Position numbers and translations under genes: made by a program. From contig NZ_JAMQOT010000003.1 in the NCBI RefSeq assembly GCF_029502005.1, positions 186,001 through 250,000 on the forward strand: a DNA stretch of 64,000 nucleotides, read 5' to 3'. This DNA comes from Natrinema salsiterrestre (GTDB lineage Archaea > Halobacteriota > Halobacteria > Halobacteriales > Natrialbaceae). Under the pieces are notes generated by a model. The model saw only the letters and a program-made list of their open reading frames with translations. It did no database searches and was not told where the DNA came from. Shown piece after piece: positions 1 through 9,456 of this stretch (positions are counted from its first letter, which is position 1; the number at the start of each line of letters is the position of its first letter).

Positions 1-238
1 CTCGAGGTCGATCCGTTTGACGTCCATACTACTTCATCGTGTCCTTACTGATGACCTTGTTATTCGCTCTGTAAGCGCGTGTGGAGGGTCATCGATACTG
101 ATGAAAGCACGTCTCTCGAGCGAGTAGTGCGCTCGAGCCACTATCGAGATTCCCGGTATGTCCGCACTACTGATTTATACTGACTGCACTAGAGTCGACT
201 ATTTTGATACGTTCCTTGGAGCGTATCGGTACGGCCGA

Positions 239-248
239 GATAACAAAC
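239..248 (+). promoter_or_regulatory. ATAACAAA-core promoter element, site 1
   Basis: GATAACAAAC lies 55 bases upstream of the ATG of the DUF354 gene and points toward it. It is one of seven ATAACAAA cores in the first 24 kb of the window, all oriented toward the next gene. It may be a core-promoter variant or a regulator site; which one cannot be told from sequence. Confidence 0.45.
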
Positions 249-293
249 ACGGTGAATTGCCTATTCTTCGTCCAGAATGCGGTGGCTTTCAAC

Positions 294-1412
294 ATGAGAT
301 ACCTGTTCTTCACGAACACGCCGGCACACGTTCACCTGTACAAACACGCCGTACGGGCGCTTCAGGAGCGAGGACACGAGGTGCTCGTCCTCGCTCGAGA
401 GTACACCTGTACGGTCGATCTGCTCGAGTGGTACGAGCTCCCCTTCGAGGTCTACGGCTACTGTGACACGTCGAAGGGATCGCTGCTGAGTCGCCTGCCG
501 ATGCACTACGTGCGAGCCATCCGGCACGCGCGACGGTTCGATCCGGACCTCGTCTTCGGGATGGGGGGATACGCGGCCCACACGGGCGCAGTCACGCGGA
601 CGCCGACGGTCCTGCTCATCGATTCCGAACCGGCGTCGTTCGACCACTCGGTTTCGACGCCGTTCGCTCGCGCCATCCTCACACCTCACACCTTCCGGAA
701 GGATCTGGGGGAGAACCACTACGTGTTCTCGGGGTTCAAGGAGTGCGCGTACCTCCACCCGGACGTTTACGCGCCGAACCCGTCGATCCGGGAGCGTCTC
801 GAGCTCGACCCCGGCGAACCGTACGCGATCATTCGGCTCAACGCGTTCGGATCGCAACACGACGTCGGCAAGGAGGGGATCACGGGCGCCCAGTGTCGGC
901 GCCTCGTCGAACGGCTCAGCGACGACGCGCGGGTCCTCGTCTCCGACGAAGGGAACGGCGTGGACCTCGCGGACCTCCCGGCGCAAACGTTCGACCTCCA
1001 CCCGGCGTTGATGCACGACGCGCTCGCCGAGGCGACGCTGCTGATCGCCGATACGCAGACGATGGTCACCGAAGCCGCGCTGCTCGGAACGCCGGCGATC
1101 CGCTCCAACTCGTTCGTCGGCGACTCCGACATGGGGAACTTCCTGGAACTCGAGAACGAGGGGCTGATCCACAACGTGTCTCGGTTCGACGAGATCCTCG
1201 AGCTGTCGACGACCCTGCTTCGCGACGACGCCGTCGACGAAACGTGGCAACGGCGACGAAACGAGTTCCTCTCGGAGACGGCGAATCTCACCGACGTGAT
1301 CGTCGACATCGCGTCCGCCCGCGGGGACGTCAGCGGGCTCGATTCGGTCCGGCAGTTCGACCAGCCGAACCGAACCGAACCGAAACCGCAGATCGGCGTC
1401 GGCAGCGACTGA
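294..1412 (+). CDS. DUF354 family protein (GT-B-like), paralogue 1
   Basis: A 372-residue cytosolic protein of the DUF354 family, a GT-B-fold group related to UDP-GlcNAc 2-epimerases and MurG and common in archaeal surface-polysaccharide loci. Its substrate is unknown. Visible features are an N-terminal beta strand followed by HVHLYKH (residues 12-18) and a C-terminal ADTQTMVTEAALLGTP stretch (from about residue 252) resembling the nucleotide-sugar-binding segment of GT-B enzymes. ATG 294 was chosen because the paralogue at 13646 begins at the same alignment position; the frame is open further upstream, but that extension has no family resemblance. The C-terminal 25 residues are low complexity. 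The gene heads the polysaccharide region and has an ATAACAAA element 55 bases upstream. Confidence 0.85.
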   Translation: MRYLFFTNTPAHVHLYKHAVRALQERGHEVLVLAREYTCTVDLLEWYELPFEVYGYCDTSKGSLLSRLPMHYVRAIRHARRFDPDLVFGMGGYAAHTGAVTRTPTVLLIDSEPASFDHSVSTPFARAILTPHTFRKDLGENHYVFSGFKECAYLHPDVYAPNPSIRERLELDPGEPYAIIRLNAFGSQHDVGKEGITGAQCRRLVERLSDDARVLVSDEGNGVDLADLPAQTFDLHPALMHDALAEATLLIADTQTMVTEAALLGTPAIRSNSFVGDSDMGNFLELENEGLIHNVSRFDEILELSTTLLRDDAVDETWQRRRNEFLSETANLTDVIVDIASARGDVSGLDSVRQFDQPNRTEPKPQIGVGSD

Positions 1413-1469
1413 TCCTCGACGGCCGGCCACCGTTCCCGACCGATTTCGGTCTCCGATAGCCGTTCCGGC

Positions 1470-2483
1470 TCACGGTCCGACGCTCGAAACCCGTGACTCG
1501 CCGCGCGCGTCGCCCTCGAGTTCCGCGCGGAGTTCCCGAGGCGACCCGACCCACGCGCCGAGTTCCAGTGCGCGTTCGACGAGCCATCGGTACAGGGATC
1601 GATAGCCGGGGAACTCCCGCTCGTTGAAGTAGCGGGGGTGCCAGAGTGCCGTCATCACGGCGTCGTTCTCAGCCGCTTCCTGCAGCAGACGCTCGCAGAT
1701 CTCGCGGGCGGCCTCGAAGTCGGCACCCGGATCCGGGAGCGCTTGCTCCATGATCGTCAGCGGGAAGACGAGGAAGTCGTCGTCGAACGGGCGAACGGGC
1801 CGGTATCCCGCGTGGAATCCGCAGTCCGTGCTCGAGCCGAGGCTCGCATCGTACGCGAGGCCGATCGCACGGTGGTGCTCCCACGTCTCCGGGACCGAGA
1901 GCCGCAGGTAGTGTTGCCGACCGCCGGTGACGGACCGGCCGAGCACGTCCTCGAGCGCGGTCTTCTCCTCGCGCAACCGGTTCGGATCGTCCGCGGAGTG
2001 GTACGATCCGTGGAGCCCGACCTCCCAGCCGCCCGCGTCGAGCTCGCGAACGACGTCGACGATCTCGGGGGCGGTGATATCGTATCGGCCGAGGTGCTGG
2101 ACCCAGTTCGCCGGCGAGAGCCACTCGCGTACCGACCGATCGGTCAGCAGGTGCTGTTCGTTCAGAAAATAAAACGCCGATCGGACGTTCAACGCCTCCT
2201 CGAGGGCCATTATCTCGTCGAACTGCCAGTACGGATTCGACGACGAGAGCGCGGTTCGCAGGTGATACCCCGGCCGCTCTCGCAGGGCGTAGTACAGCGA
2301 TCGGAGTCCCTTGTACGGGCGGTCGACGTCGTGGGTCAGACACAGCGCGAACGCGGCATCGTCGGGGAGGGGGGACCGGTCGCGCTGGAGATCGGCTATC
2401 CGGTCGCCTCCGAGCGGCGGTCGATCGGCTCCGTCTTCGGTCGTCGGGGCGGGGTCGGTTCGGGGGTCGGAATCCGTCGTCAT
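1470..2483 (-). CDS. polysaccharide deacetylase family protein
   Basis: A 337-residue NodB-type (carbohydrate esterase 4-like) protein expected to remove acetyl groups from N-acetylated or O-acetylated surface glycans. The THDVD motif (residues 50-54) supplies the catalytic-base and metal aspartates. HGSYH (158-162) matches the HxxxH metal-binding motif. The first 40 residues are acidic, Pro-rich and probably disordered. ATG 2483 was chosen because it follows the stop codon of the 2-epimerase gene by one base, so the two genes form one transcript. No signal peptide is visible, so the enzyme probably acts on a cytoplasmic or membrane-linked precursor. The substrate cannot be named. Confidence 0.87.
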   Translation of the reverse strand: MTTDSDPRTDPAPTTEDGADRPPLGGDRIADLQRDRSPLPDDAAFALCLTHDVDRPYKGLRSLYYALRERPGYHLRTALSSSNPYWQFDEIMALEEALNVRSAFYFLNEQHLLTDRSVREWLSPANWVQHLGRYDITAPEIVDVVRELDAGGWEVGLHGSYHSADDPNRLREEKTALEDVLGRSVTGGRQHYLRLSVPETWEHHRAIGLAYDASLGSSTDCGFHAGYRPVRPFDDDFLVFPLTIMEQALPDPGADFEAAREICERLLQEAAENDAVMTALWHPRYFNEREFPGYRSLYRWLVERALELGAWVGSPRELRAELEGDARGESRVSSVGP

Positions 2484-2484
2484 C

Positions 2485-3543
2485 TCAGCCCACGTGGTGC
2501 TCGAGGTGGGTGACGATGCGAGCCGCCGCGTTCCCGTTTCCGTACAGGTCGGGCTTTGACGGCGGGTTCTCGGCGGCGCGAACGGCGTCGACGATCCGCT
2601 CGGGCGTCGCCCCGACGAGTTCGTTCCATCCGGCATCGACCGTCTCCGTCCACTCGGTCGCGTCGCGGAGCGTCACGCACGGCGTGTCCAGGTAGAACGC
2701 CTCCTTCTGGACCCCGCCGGAGTCCGTCGCGACGCAGTGGGCACCCTCGACCAGCTCGATGAACTCGGTGTAGCTGACGGGGTCGATGACGCGGACGTCC
2801 GCAGTCAACTGCTCCCAGAGGCCGTGTTCGTGGAGCGAGTCGACCGTTCGCGGATGCGCCGGGAAGACGACCGGCGTCGCGAGTCGCGTCAGTGCGTCGA
2901 CGATCCCCGCGAGTCGCTCCCGATCGTCCGTGTTCTTCGCGCGGTGGACCGTCGCGAGGACGTACTCGTCGGGAACGGCGGGCTCGCCGGTCGGGCCGCC
3001 GCCGAGTCGCTCCCGGATCTGGAGGAGCGTATCGTACATCACGTCACCCGGGACGTACACGTTCTCCGAAATCCCCTCCGCCTCGAGGGTCCGCTTCGCG
3101 TGTGGCCCCGGAGCGAAGAGGACGTCGGAGCAGTGATCGGTGAGCCGACGATTCGTCTCTTCGGGCATCGACCGATCGTGGGATCGCAAGCCGGCTTCGA
3201 CGTGAGCGAGGAGCGGCGACGATTTCGCCGCCACGAGCGCGCCCGCGAGCGTCGAATTGGTATCGCCGTAGACGAGGACGACGTCGGGGGACTCGGCGTC
3301 GACGATTCGCTCCAACTCGGTCATCATCTCGGCCGTCTGTGCGGCGTGGGGAGCGGAGCCGACACCGAGGTGATACGCCGGTTCCGGAAGGGCGAGTTCG
3401 TCGAAAAACACCTCGGAGAGTTCGGCGTCGTAGTGTTGGCCGGTGTGGACGAGGAGTTCCTCGTGGTCTCCCTCGAGTTGCTGTGAGACGGCGACCGCTT
3501 TGACGAACTGCGGTCTGGCACCGACCACCGACAGCACCCTCAT
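2485..3543 (-). CDS. wecB: UDP-N-acetylglucosamine 2-epimerase (non-hydrolysing)
   Basis: A 352-residue enzyme that interconverts UDP-GlcNAc and UDP-ManNAc, or the 2,3-diacetamido-uronic acid equivalents (WbpI type). Family hallmarks are GARPQF (8-13), GDTNST (93-98), HVEAGLRS (114-121), the PEETNRRLTD segment (128-136) and a DSGGVQKEA nucleotide-binding segment in the C-terminal half. Length is normal for the family. It is the first gene of a two-gene operon with the deacetylase downstream. The dehydrogenase that would use its product may be the one at 16361-17872. Whether this is a WecB or a WbpI-type enzyme needs phylogeny. Confidence 0.92.
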   Translation of the reverse strand: MRVLSVVGARPQFVKAVAVSQQLEGDHEELLVHTGQHYDAELSEVFFDELALPEPAYHLGVGSAPHAAQTAEMMTELERIVDAESPDVVLVYGDTNSTLAGALVAAKSSPLLAHVEAGLRSHDRSMPEETNRRLTDHCSDVLFAPGPHAKRTLEAEGISENVYVPGDVMYDTLLQIRERLGGGPTGEPAVPDEYVLATVHRAKNTDDRERLAGIVDALTRLATPVVFPAHPRTVDSLHEHGLWEQLTADVRVIDPVSYTEFIELVEGAHCVATDSGGVQKEAFYLDTPCVTLRDATEWTETVDAGWNELVGATPERIVDAVRAAENPPSKPDLYGNGNAAARIVTHLEHHVG

Positions 3544-3910
3544 CGCATCGCCACCCCGGTCGGTCGCGTGGATCGCGTGGCGAGCGCGTGGACGCGCTCT
3601 CTTCGAACCGGACGAGTGGCACCGTTGTCGTGGACGGGCCGGACGCCGCTACGGGCGACTGGACCGTTTCGAATCTGGGCTCCGTTCATAACGTTCTGTG
3701 ACCGATTACATCGGAGCGGAGACAGGACATTAGTAAATAATCGCATACCGGACAGTCACGATCGCTGCGGCGGAACGCGACCACGCCGGCGGGCCCGTCC
3801 GGTCCGCGCTCGGACGGTCGACCGACGGGTCTCCGCCGGGCGGCGCTTGAATGCTAATAACTCCCACACGTTTTTCTGCCCCCTCTCCCAAATCATACCA
3901 GATCAGGCGA
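3544..3910. other. divergent intergenic region
   Basis: This 367-base spacer separates the minus-strand epimerase operon from the plus-strand sensor kinase. It has an AT-rich patch near 3728-3745 that could supply TATA elements for the epimerase operon. A second patch near 3850-3875 lies just upstream of the kinase. No ATAACAAA core and no convincing small gene was found. Confidence 0.5.
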
Positions 3911-5302
3911 ATGGAGATCGGAGAGCTGACACCGTTCCTGCTCGAGTACACGCAGGACAAAATCGCCGTCGTCGACGAGGAGTTGCAGTACGTCTACGTC
4001 AACGAGGCGAGCGAGGCGATCCTGGGTTACGAACCGGACCAGCTCATCGGCCAGTCGGCCCGCGACTACGTCCACCCGGACGACGAACGGACGGTCGCGG
4101 CACAGTTCCGAGCGATCGGTTCGTCGGACGAGCCGTCGGCGACGGTCCGCTATCGCCACGCGACCAGCGACGGCGAGTGGGTGTGGCTGGAAAGTCGCTT
4201 CACCGACTTCCCCGACGATACCCTCGAGGGATACGTCGTCAGCTCTCGGGACATCTCCGAGCAGGTGGCCGCGGAACGGGACCGCCGCGACGCCGAGAGC
4301 CGACTCCGCACGATCGCCGGCACGGTCGGCGACGTCTTATGGATGTTCAGCGGCGACTGGTCCGAGCTCCTGTTCGTCAACCCGGCCTACGAGGACGTCT
4401 TCGGCCGCCCCGTCGAGGCGCTCCGGGAGGACCCGACGCAGTTCCTCGAGGTCGTCCACCCCGACGACATCGATTGCGTTCGGGAAGCGATGGAACGCGC
4501 TTCGAGCGGCGAATCGGTCGACATCGAGTATCGCGTCAATCCGGAGGCCGATTACAGCAGGTGGGTGTGGGTGCGATCCGAACCGATCGTCGAGGACGGC
4601 GAGGTGGTCCGGATCGTCGGCTTCTCTCGAGATATCACGGACCGACGGCGGCGGGAACGCCAACTGGCGGTCATGGACAAGCTGCTTCGGCACAACCTGC
4701 GAAACGATATGGCCGTCATCCTCGGCAACGCCGAGTGCATCGCCAGCGAGGCGTCCGACCCGGCTCGCGGACGCGCAGAGATAATTCAACAGCAGGGCCG
4801 GGATCTCCTCGAGAGCACCGACAAGCAACGCGAAATTATCGATCTGCTCACCGGGAACACGGTTCCGAGCGCGGTCGATCTCGTCCCGTTCGTCACTGAC
4901 GCCATCGAAACGATACGCGACCGGTACCCGAACGCGACCATCGAAACGACGATGCCGGAGTCGGCGACGGCGACCGCCCTCCACGAGGTCGAACTGGCGA
5001 TCACGGAACTGCTCGAGAACGCCGTTCGGCACGCCGCGGACGGCCATCCGGAGCTGTCGGTGACCGTTCGGTCCGGGCCGGAAACCGTCGACATCGAGAT
5101 TCGGGACGATTGCCCGCCGATTCCGGAGGTCGAATTCCGCGTCCTGACCGGTGACTGGGGAATGGACGACGTCTATCACACGTCCGGACTCGGGCTCTGG
5201 CTCGTCTACTGGGTCGTCGATCTCTCGGACGGCCACGTCTCCTTCGACCGATCGGAAACGGGTAACGTCATCACCGTATCGCTCAAGCGGGACCGGTCCT
5301 GA
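3911..5302 (+). CDS. PAS-PAS sensor histidine kinase
   Basis: A 463-residue soluble two-component sensor kinase without membrane segments. It has two PAS domains (about 8-118 and 133-245), each ending in a PAC-like segment (SSRDISEQ, FSRDITDRR). These are followed by a haloarchaeal-type H-box LLRHNLRND with phosphoacceptor H261, then a HATPase domain with the N-box ELLENAVRH (N370) and the G-box GLGLW (427-431). The usual D-box DxGxGI is changed to DDCPPI (399-404), so nucleotide binding may be atypical. ATG 3911 is preferred over an in-frame ATG at 3851 because the first PAS domain starts right after it. No response regulator is adjacent, so the partner is unknown. Confidence 0.88.
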   Translation: MEIGELTPFLLEYTQDKIAVVDEELQYVYVNEASEAILGYEPDQLIGQSARDYVHPDDERTVAAQFRAIGSSDEPSATVRYRHATSDGEWVWLESRFTDFPDDTLEGYVVSSRDISEQVAAERDRRDAESRLRTIAGTVGDVLWMFSGDWSELLFVNPAYEDVFGRPVEALREDPTQFLEVVHPDDIDCVREAMERASSGESVDIEYRVNPEADYSRWVWVRSEPIVEDGEVVRIVGFSRDITDRRRRERQLAVMDKLLRHNLRNDMAVILGNAECIASEASDPARGRAEIIQQQGRDLLESTDKQREIIDLLTGNTVPSAVDLVPFVTDAIETIRDRYPNATIETTMPESATATALHEVELAITELLENAVRHAADGHPELSVTVRSGPETVDIEIRDDCPPIPEVEFRVLTGDWGMDDVYHTSGLGLWLVYWVVDLSDGHVSFDRSETGNVITVSLKRDRS

Positions 5303-5413
5303 CTGTGCGGACATCGCGCGACCGCACCGGCTGCGGGACCGAAAACGCGATCTGTCGAGGACGGTGTGCGGACAGCGTCACGTGTCGCCCGGCACTCGAT
5401 CGGCGGGCCTCCG

Positions 5414-7006
5414 TCACTCCATGTACCCGAGTCCCTTCAGTCGATCCTCGACGTCGCCGAACTCCTCGTCGACCTCCTCGTCGGTCTCGAGCCGACTCGT
5501 CGCCGTGCGTTCGACTTTGGTCGTCGCCGGCGTGGCGTCGTCGTCGAAGGCGTCGAACAGCACCCGCCCGTCGGCGTTTTTCGGCACCGGCTCGCCGATT
5601 CCGTGAAGCAGGGTCGGTGCGATGTCGACCACGCGGGCGCCGCGCAACGTCGCCCCCGCTTCGATCGAGGGGCCGCGACACAGGACGATCCCCTCGCTGC
5701 GGTGACTCGCCTCGTAGGTACCGGTGTCGCCGAGGACCGATTCGGCCATCCCGCTCCGGGACTCGTAGGCCCCGCGGCCGCTGACCACCAGATCCGGGGA
5801 CTCGTCGTCCGTCGGGAACAGTTCGTCGCCGTCGTGAACCTCGAGTAGCGGGTCGCCGCTCTCGTCGGTGGCGGACTCGAGCGCTGCCCTGATGTCGGCT
5901 TTCACCTGCCCTACTTCGCTCGGGGCGACGAGACCGCGATCGAAGCGGTCGGTGTCGTTGATGTAGCAGTTGCCCGTATCGTGAACGAACGCGACGGTGC
6001 GGTCGTAGTCGACGTCGTAGAGGGCGTGATCGCCGGGGATCTGTTCGGCGACGGAGTCGACCAGCCGTCGGGGGAGGGACTGCACGAGCGTCTCTTCGGT
6101 GATTCCGACGCGGCTGAGTGCGCCGGTAATGGCGTCGCGGGAGATACCGAGGCTGGCGAGCGCCCCTCGAGTACCCTCGTCCTCGCGCTGGAACAGGTAC
6201 CCCTCTCGTTCCAGGATGCGGTTGACGTAGACGAGTTCCTCGATCGGGCCGAAGCCGTGGTCGGAAACGATGTAGAGGTCCGCGTCGTGGTCGTCCGTGT
6301 AGTCAACGACGTCGCCGACGATCCGATCGAGTTTCTTGTAGTGGGCAAGTAATCGATCCATGTCCCAGACGAGATGCTGGAACCGGTCCGGTGCGGTGTA
6401 GACGAAGAAGAACAGCTGCCAGTCGTCGCCGGCCCGATCCATCTGGATCCGCATGAGTTCGCGGCGCTTGGCGAGCATCTCGTCGACGGCGGCCTCGAAC
6501 TCGTCCGGTCGATCGGCGTACTCGGGGTAGTCGAGGCTGATCTCGTAGTTCGGGATCCGGGCGTCGATCTCGTCCTGTAGCTCGGGCGGATGCGCGAACT
6601 CCCGATCCGTCGAGGGAGTCATCATCCCGGTGACCATGGTGCCGTCGATCTCGCGGACCGGATACGTCATCGGCACGTTTCCGACGTGTGACGGTCCGAG
6701 CTGGTCCCAGAGGGCCGGCTGTGCGAGATCGCGGCTCGTATACATTTCGTGACTGTACTCCGAAGAGAGGTTTTGAAAGCCGTATATGCCGTGCTTGTCC
6801 GGCCAGACGCCCGTCGCGATCGACGGCCACGCGAGCGGCGTCGTCGGTGGACGCGTGCTATCGAGCGTTCCGGACGCCCCTTCCTCGCGAACTCGGGCGA
6901 TGTTCGGAAGTTCACCCTCGTCGCTCCATCGCTCGATGAGTCTCCACGGTACGCCGTCGAGTCCGAGCACGAACGCTCGCTCGGAGGGTATTGTAGATCC
7001 GCTCAT
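5414..7006 (-). CDS. type I phosphodiesterase / alkaline-phosphatase superfamily protein
   Basis: A 530-residue metal-dependent hydrolase of the nucleotide pyrophosphatase / phosphodiesterase group. D17 in LGLDGVP is the first metal ligand. The RPPTTPLAW segment (52-60) carries the nucleophilic threonine. Further ligands are in APDRFQH, VSDHGFGP and the C-terminal EASHRSEG. The acidic tail ending in a leucine-glycine-rich segment resembles other members found in polysaccharide loci. No signal peptide is seen. An ATAACAAA element is 58-67 bases upstream. In surface-glycan clusters such proteins may process sugar- or lipid-phosphate intermediates; that role is inferred from neighbours only. Confidence 0.83.
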   Translation of the reverse strand: MSGSTIPSERAFVLGLDGVPWRLIERWSDEGELPNIARVREEGASGTLDSTRPPTTPLAWPSIATGVWPDKHGIYGFQNLSSEYSHEMYTSRDLAQPALWDQLGPSHVGNVPMTYPVREIDGTMVTGMMTPSTDREFAHPPELQDEIDARIPNYEISLDYPEYADRPDEFEAAVDEMLAKRRELMRIQMDRAGDDWQLFFFVYTAPDRFQHLVWDMDRLLAHYKKLDRIVGDVVDYTDDHDADLYIVSDHGFGPIEELVYVNRILEREGYLFQREDEGTRGALASLGISRDAITGALSRVGITEETLVQSLPRRLVDSVAEQIPGDHALYDVDYDRTVAFVHDTGNCYINDTDRFDRGLVAPSEVGQVKADIRAALESATDESGDPLLEVHDGDELFPTDDESPDLVVSGRGAYESRSGMAESVLGDTGTYEASHRSEGIVLCRGPSIEAGATLRGARVVDIAPTLLHGIGEPVPKNADGRVLFDAFDDDATPATTKVERTATSRLETDEEVDEEFGDVEDRLKGLGYME

Positions 7007-7063
7007 GATTGAACAGTTGAGACGCTACGAACGCCTGCTAACCTGCTGATCGACCGAGGACCG

Positions 7064-7073
7064 CTTTGTTATA
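7064..7073 (-). promoter_or_regulatory. ATAACAAA-core promoter element, site 2
   Basis: On the minus strand this reads TATAACAAAG, 58-67 bases upstream of the phosphodiesterase start at 7006 and pointing toward it. Confidence 0.45.
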
Positions 7074-7211
7074 GAGATGCTTCAGTATCCGGCTCGATTG
7101 ACGTGTTCTTGTTCGATCGAATTACTGAGAACCTCACCGGCGGTCGCGCACAATTCCCGCTTACTGGCCGCGTACGCTCACGATGAGGACAAGTGGCTCA
7201 GGCAAGACATT

Positions 7212-7221
7212 CATAACAAAG
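7212..7221 (+). promoter_or_regulatory. ATAACAAA-core promoter element, site 3
   Basis: CATAACAAAG lies about 63 bases upstream of the probable GTG start (7275) of the second polysaccharide deacetylase. Its position argues that translation starts at the GTG rather than at the far-upstream in-frame ATG at 7077. Confidence 0.45.
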
Positions 7222-7274
7222 ATATCCGAGAGAAAGCAGTTGGGCTATGGAACAGGACCGATGGGGTGGTTGCT

Positions 7275-8210
7275 GTGGGTAGCGTCGTGATCTCTCTCGA
7301 TGCGGAACTGGGCTGGGGCTTTCACGATCTTCCGACGCCGCCGTCCGAACGGGTCGAGGCCGGTCGCCGCGGCTGGTCGGTTTTACTCGACCTGTTCTCG
7401 GAGTACGACGTTCCGGCGACCTGGGCGGTCGTCGGTCACCTGCTGCTCGATCGCTGCGACGGGGAGCACGCCGATCATCCGGCCCCGAACGGCTGGTTCG
7501 AACGAGAACGAAGCGATTGGCGGGATCGCGAAGACTTGCGCTTCGGTCCGGACCTCGTGCGGGAAACCCTCGAGTCGGACGTCGATCACGAGTTCGCCAG
7601 CCACTCGTTTTCCCACGTCCTCTTCGGTCGACCCGAGACGGACCGCGAGCTCGCGGTCGCCGAACTCGAGCGCAGTATCGAAATCGCCTCGGACTGGAAC
7701 CAGTCGGTCAAATCGTTCGTTTATCCGCGCAACGACGTCGGTCACCGTGACGTCCTGGCCGACCAGGGGATCAAAGCCTATCGCAGCAAATCGCCGACCG
7801 GATACGGCGTTCGGTGTATGTTCGACCTGACGGTGCTCAACCGATCGATACTCGTGGAACCCACCATCGACGAACACGGGCTCGTCGACATCCCCGCTTC
7901 GATATTCCTCTTCGGGTTCGAGGGGCCCGCGCGGACGGTCGCCGAATCGGTCTGGGAGGATCCGATGGTCGCGCTCGCTCGGTACGGCATCGACGAAGCA
8001 GCGACGAACGACGGTATTTTCCACATGTGGCTCCACCCGAACAACCTGACCCGCGAACGGGACGATCGTCGCATGCGTGCGATCCTCGCCTACCTCGATC
8101 AGCGCCGTTCCGAGACCGAGCTGACCGTCGAGACGATGGCAGACGTCGCCCGTCGAGTCACCGGCGTGTCGACGGTCGCCGACGGCCATCCGACCGTGAG
8201 CTGGAACTGA
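7275..8210 (+). CDS. polysaccharide deacetylase family protein (second copy)
   Basis: A 311-residue NodB-type deacetylase. The N-terminal ISLDAELGWGF carries the catalytic and metal aspartate (D9). HSFSH (110-114) is the HxxxH metal motif, followed by FVYPRND and a C-terminal HMWLHP segment that supplies the last catalytic histidine. The start is uncertain: the frame is open back to an ATG at 7077, but similarity starts at the GTG cluster 7266-7287 and the upstream 66 residues look non-coding. This protein is only distantly similar to the deacetylase at 1470-2483. The next gene on the same strand begins about 130 bases downstream with its own ATAACAAA element. Confidence 0.82.
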   Translation: MGSVVISLDAELGWGFHDLPTPPSERVEAGRRGWSVLLDLFSEYDVPATWAVVGHLLLDRCDGEHADHPAPNGWFERERSDWRDREDLRFGPDLVRETLESDVDHEFASHSFSHVLFGRPETDRELAVAELERSIEIASDWNQSVKSFVYPRNDVGHRDVLADQGIKAYRSKSPTGYGVRCMFDLTVLNRSILVEPTIDEHGLVDIPASIFLFGFEGPARTVAESVWEDPMVALARYGIDEAATNDGIFHMWLHPNNLTRERDDRRMRAILAYLDQRRSETELTVETMADVARRVTGVSTVADGHPTVSWN

Positions 8211-8301
8211 CCTGTCGGCCGCCGTGATCGAATTCCGTGGCTACAGCGGGCGAGCGAGCGTGAACGAGATGCTACACGCGGCCCCGGATCGATACGACGC
8301 T

Positions 8302-8311
8302 GATAACAAAG
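8302..8311 (+). promoter_or_regulatory. ATAACAAA-core promoter element, site 4
   Basis: GATAACAAAG lies 36 bases upstream of ATG 8338. It is the closest of the seven sites to its gene. With archaeal TBP/TFB geometry (about 26 bases from TATA to start site) it would give a very short leader. Confidence 0.45.
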
Positions 8312-8337
8312 CCCGCTCCGGCCCCGGTCTCTGGCAG

Positions 8338-9456
8338 ATGGCACTACCGCTTTTGAACCGATTGACCGGCTCGACTGGACTTTCGCTGGCCGTTCTCGGG
8401 GTCGGAAACATCGGCTCAGTACACCTGAAATCGGCAGTCGCGATGTCCGGCGTCGAGGTCGCGGCAGCCGCCGACGCCGTTCCCGAGAACCGCACGCGAG
8501 CCGAACGCGCCGGCGTGTCTCGCACGTACGACGACTACGGGACGCTGCTCGAGTCCGAGGAGCTGGACGCGGCGGTCGTCGCGCTGCCCCCCTTCCTCCA
8601 CGCCGACGCCGTCGAGCGGGCCGCCGAGGCCGGCGTCGACGTCTTCGTCGAGAAACCGCTCGCCCGCTCGACCGAGGAGGCCGATCGGCTGCTCGAGACC
8701 GCCCGCGAGGCGGGGATCGCCGTCGGCGTCGATCACACGCTCCGCTACCAGCCGGACGTGGCGGGCGTCAAGGAGGCCTACGACGAGGGGAGCGTCGGCC
8801 ACGTTCCCTACGCCTCGATCACGCGACTCAACGACCACCCGCTCGGGCGACCGCCCGCCCGCGAGGCGCCGCCGGAGTGGCCCACGGACCCCGACGCGGC
8901 CGGCGGCGGCTCGCTGTTCGAACTGGGGATTCACTGTTTCGACGTCCTCGAGTGGCTGTTCGGCGACCTCGAGGTCAGGGACGCGGCGATGGGGCGGACG
9001 CTCGACACCGAAGCCGAGGACGCCGCGACCGTACTCGTCGAAGCGCCGGAGACGGGAACGACGATCACGCTCCACTGTGGCACCTACCAGTGGGAGCAGT
9101 TGCCGGAGGTCAACACCCGGCTGCGCCTCGAGGGCGTGACGGGGACGATCAGCAACCGGGACCACCTGCCGGGGAATTTCTACGCGGGCGCGGCTACATC
9201 GGCGCTGTCGAACCTCGCGAGCCGACTCACCGGCGACGACCCGGACGTCTTCGGCCCCACCTTCTACCTCCAGGCCCACTACGACGCGCTCGCGGACTTC
9301 TGTACCGCGATCCGCGAGGGCGAGCGGCCGCCGATCGACGGGGCCGACGGCCGGCGCGCGCTCGCGCTCGCCGAACGGGCCTACGACCTCGCAGCGGAGC
9401 GCGGGGAATCGAACGCGGCCGCCGACGACCTCGAGACGCCGGAGGTGTCCCCGTGA
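8338..9456 (+). CDS. Gfo/Idh/MocA family NAD(P)-dependent oxidoreductase
   Basis: A 372-residue sugar or nucleotide-sugar dehydrogenase. The Rossmann motif GVGNIG is at 21-26, and the family motif EKPLA (105-109) contains the catalytic-site lysine. A C-terminal alpha/beta domain with HCFDVLEWL carries the conserved active-site histidine region. ATG 8338 was chosen because the dinucleotide-binding strand follows directly; upstream in-frame codons do not resemble the family and overlap the promoter motif. The stop overlaps the GTG of the DUF362 gene, and that gene overlaps an epimerase, so three enzymes are translationally coupled. The substrate is probably a sugar or cyclitol derivative but cannot be specified. 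Confidence 0.87.
   Translation: MALPLLNRLTGSTGLSLAVLGVGNIGSVHLKSAVAMSGVEVAAAADAVPENRTRAERAGVSRTYDDYGTLLESEELDAAVVALPPFLHADAVERAAEAGVDVFVEKPLARSTEEADRLLETAREAGIAVGVDHTLRYQPDVAGVKEAYDEGSVGHVPYASITRLNDHPLGRPPAREAPPEWPTDPDAAGGGSLFELGIHCFDVLEWLFGDLEVRDAAMGRTLDTEAEDAATVLVEAPETGTTITLHCGTYQWEQLPEVNTRLRLEGVTGTISNRDHLPGNFYAGAATSALSNLASRLTGDDPDVFGPTFYLQAHYDALADFCTAIREGERPPIDGADGRRALALAERAYDLAAERGESNAAADDLETPEVSP

Noticed and set aside
261-1430. Long antisense open frames opposite DUF354, dehydrogenase, Mrp and other genes
   Set aside because: High G+C makes stop codons rare in all frames; these translations are Arg/Pro-rich with no recognisable domains, while the opposite strand has clear ones.
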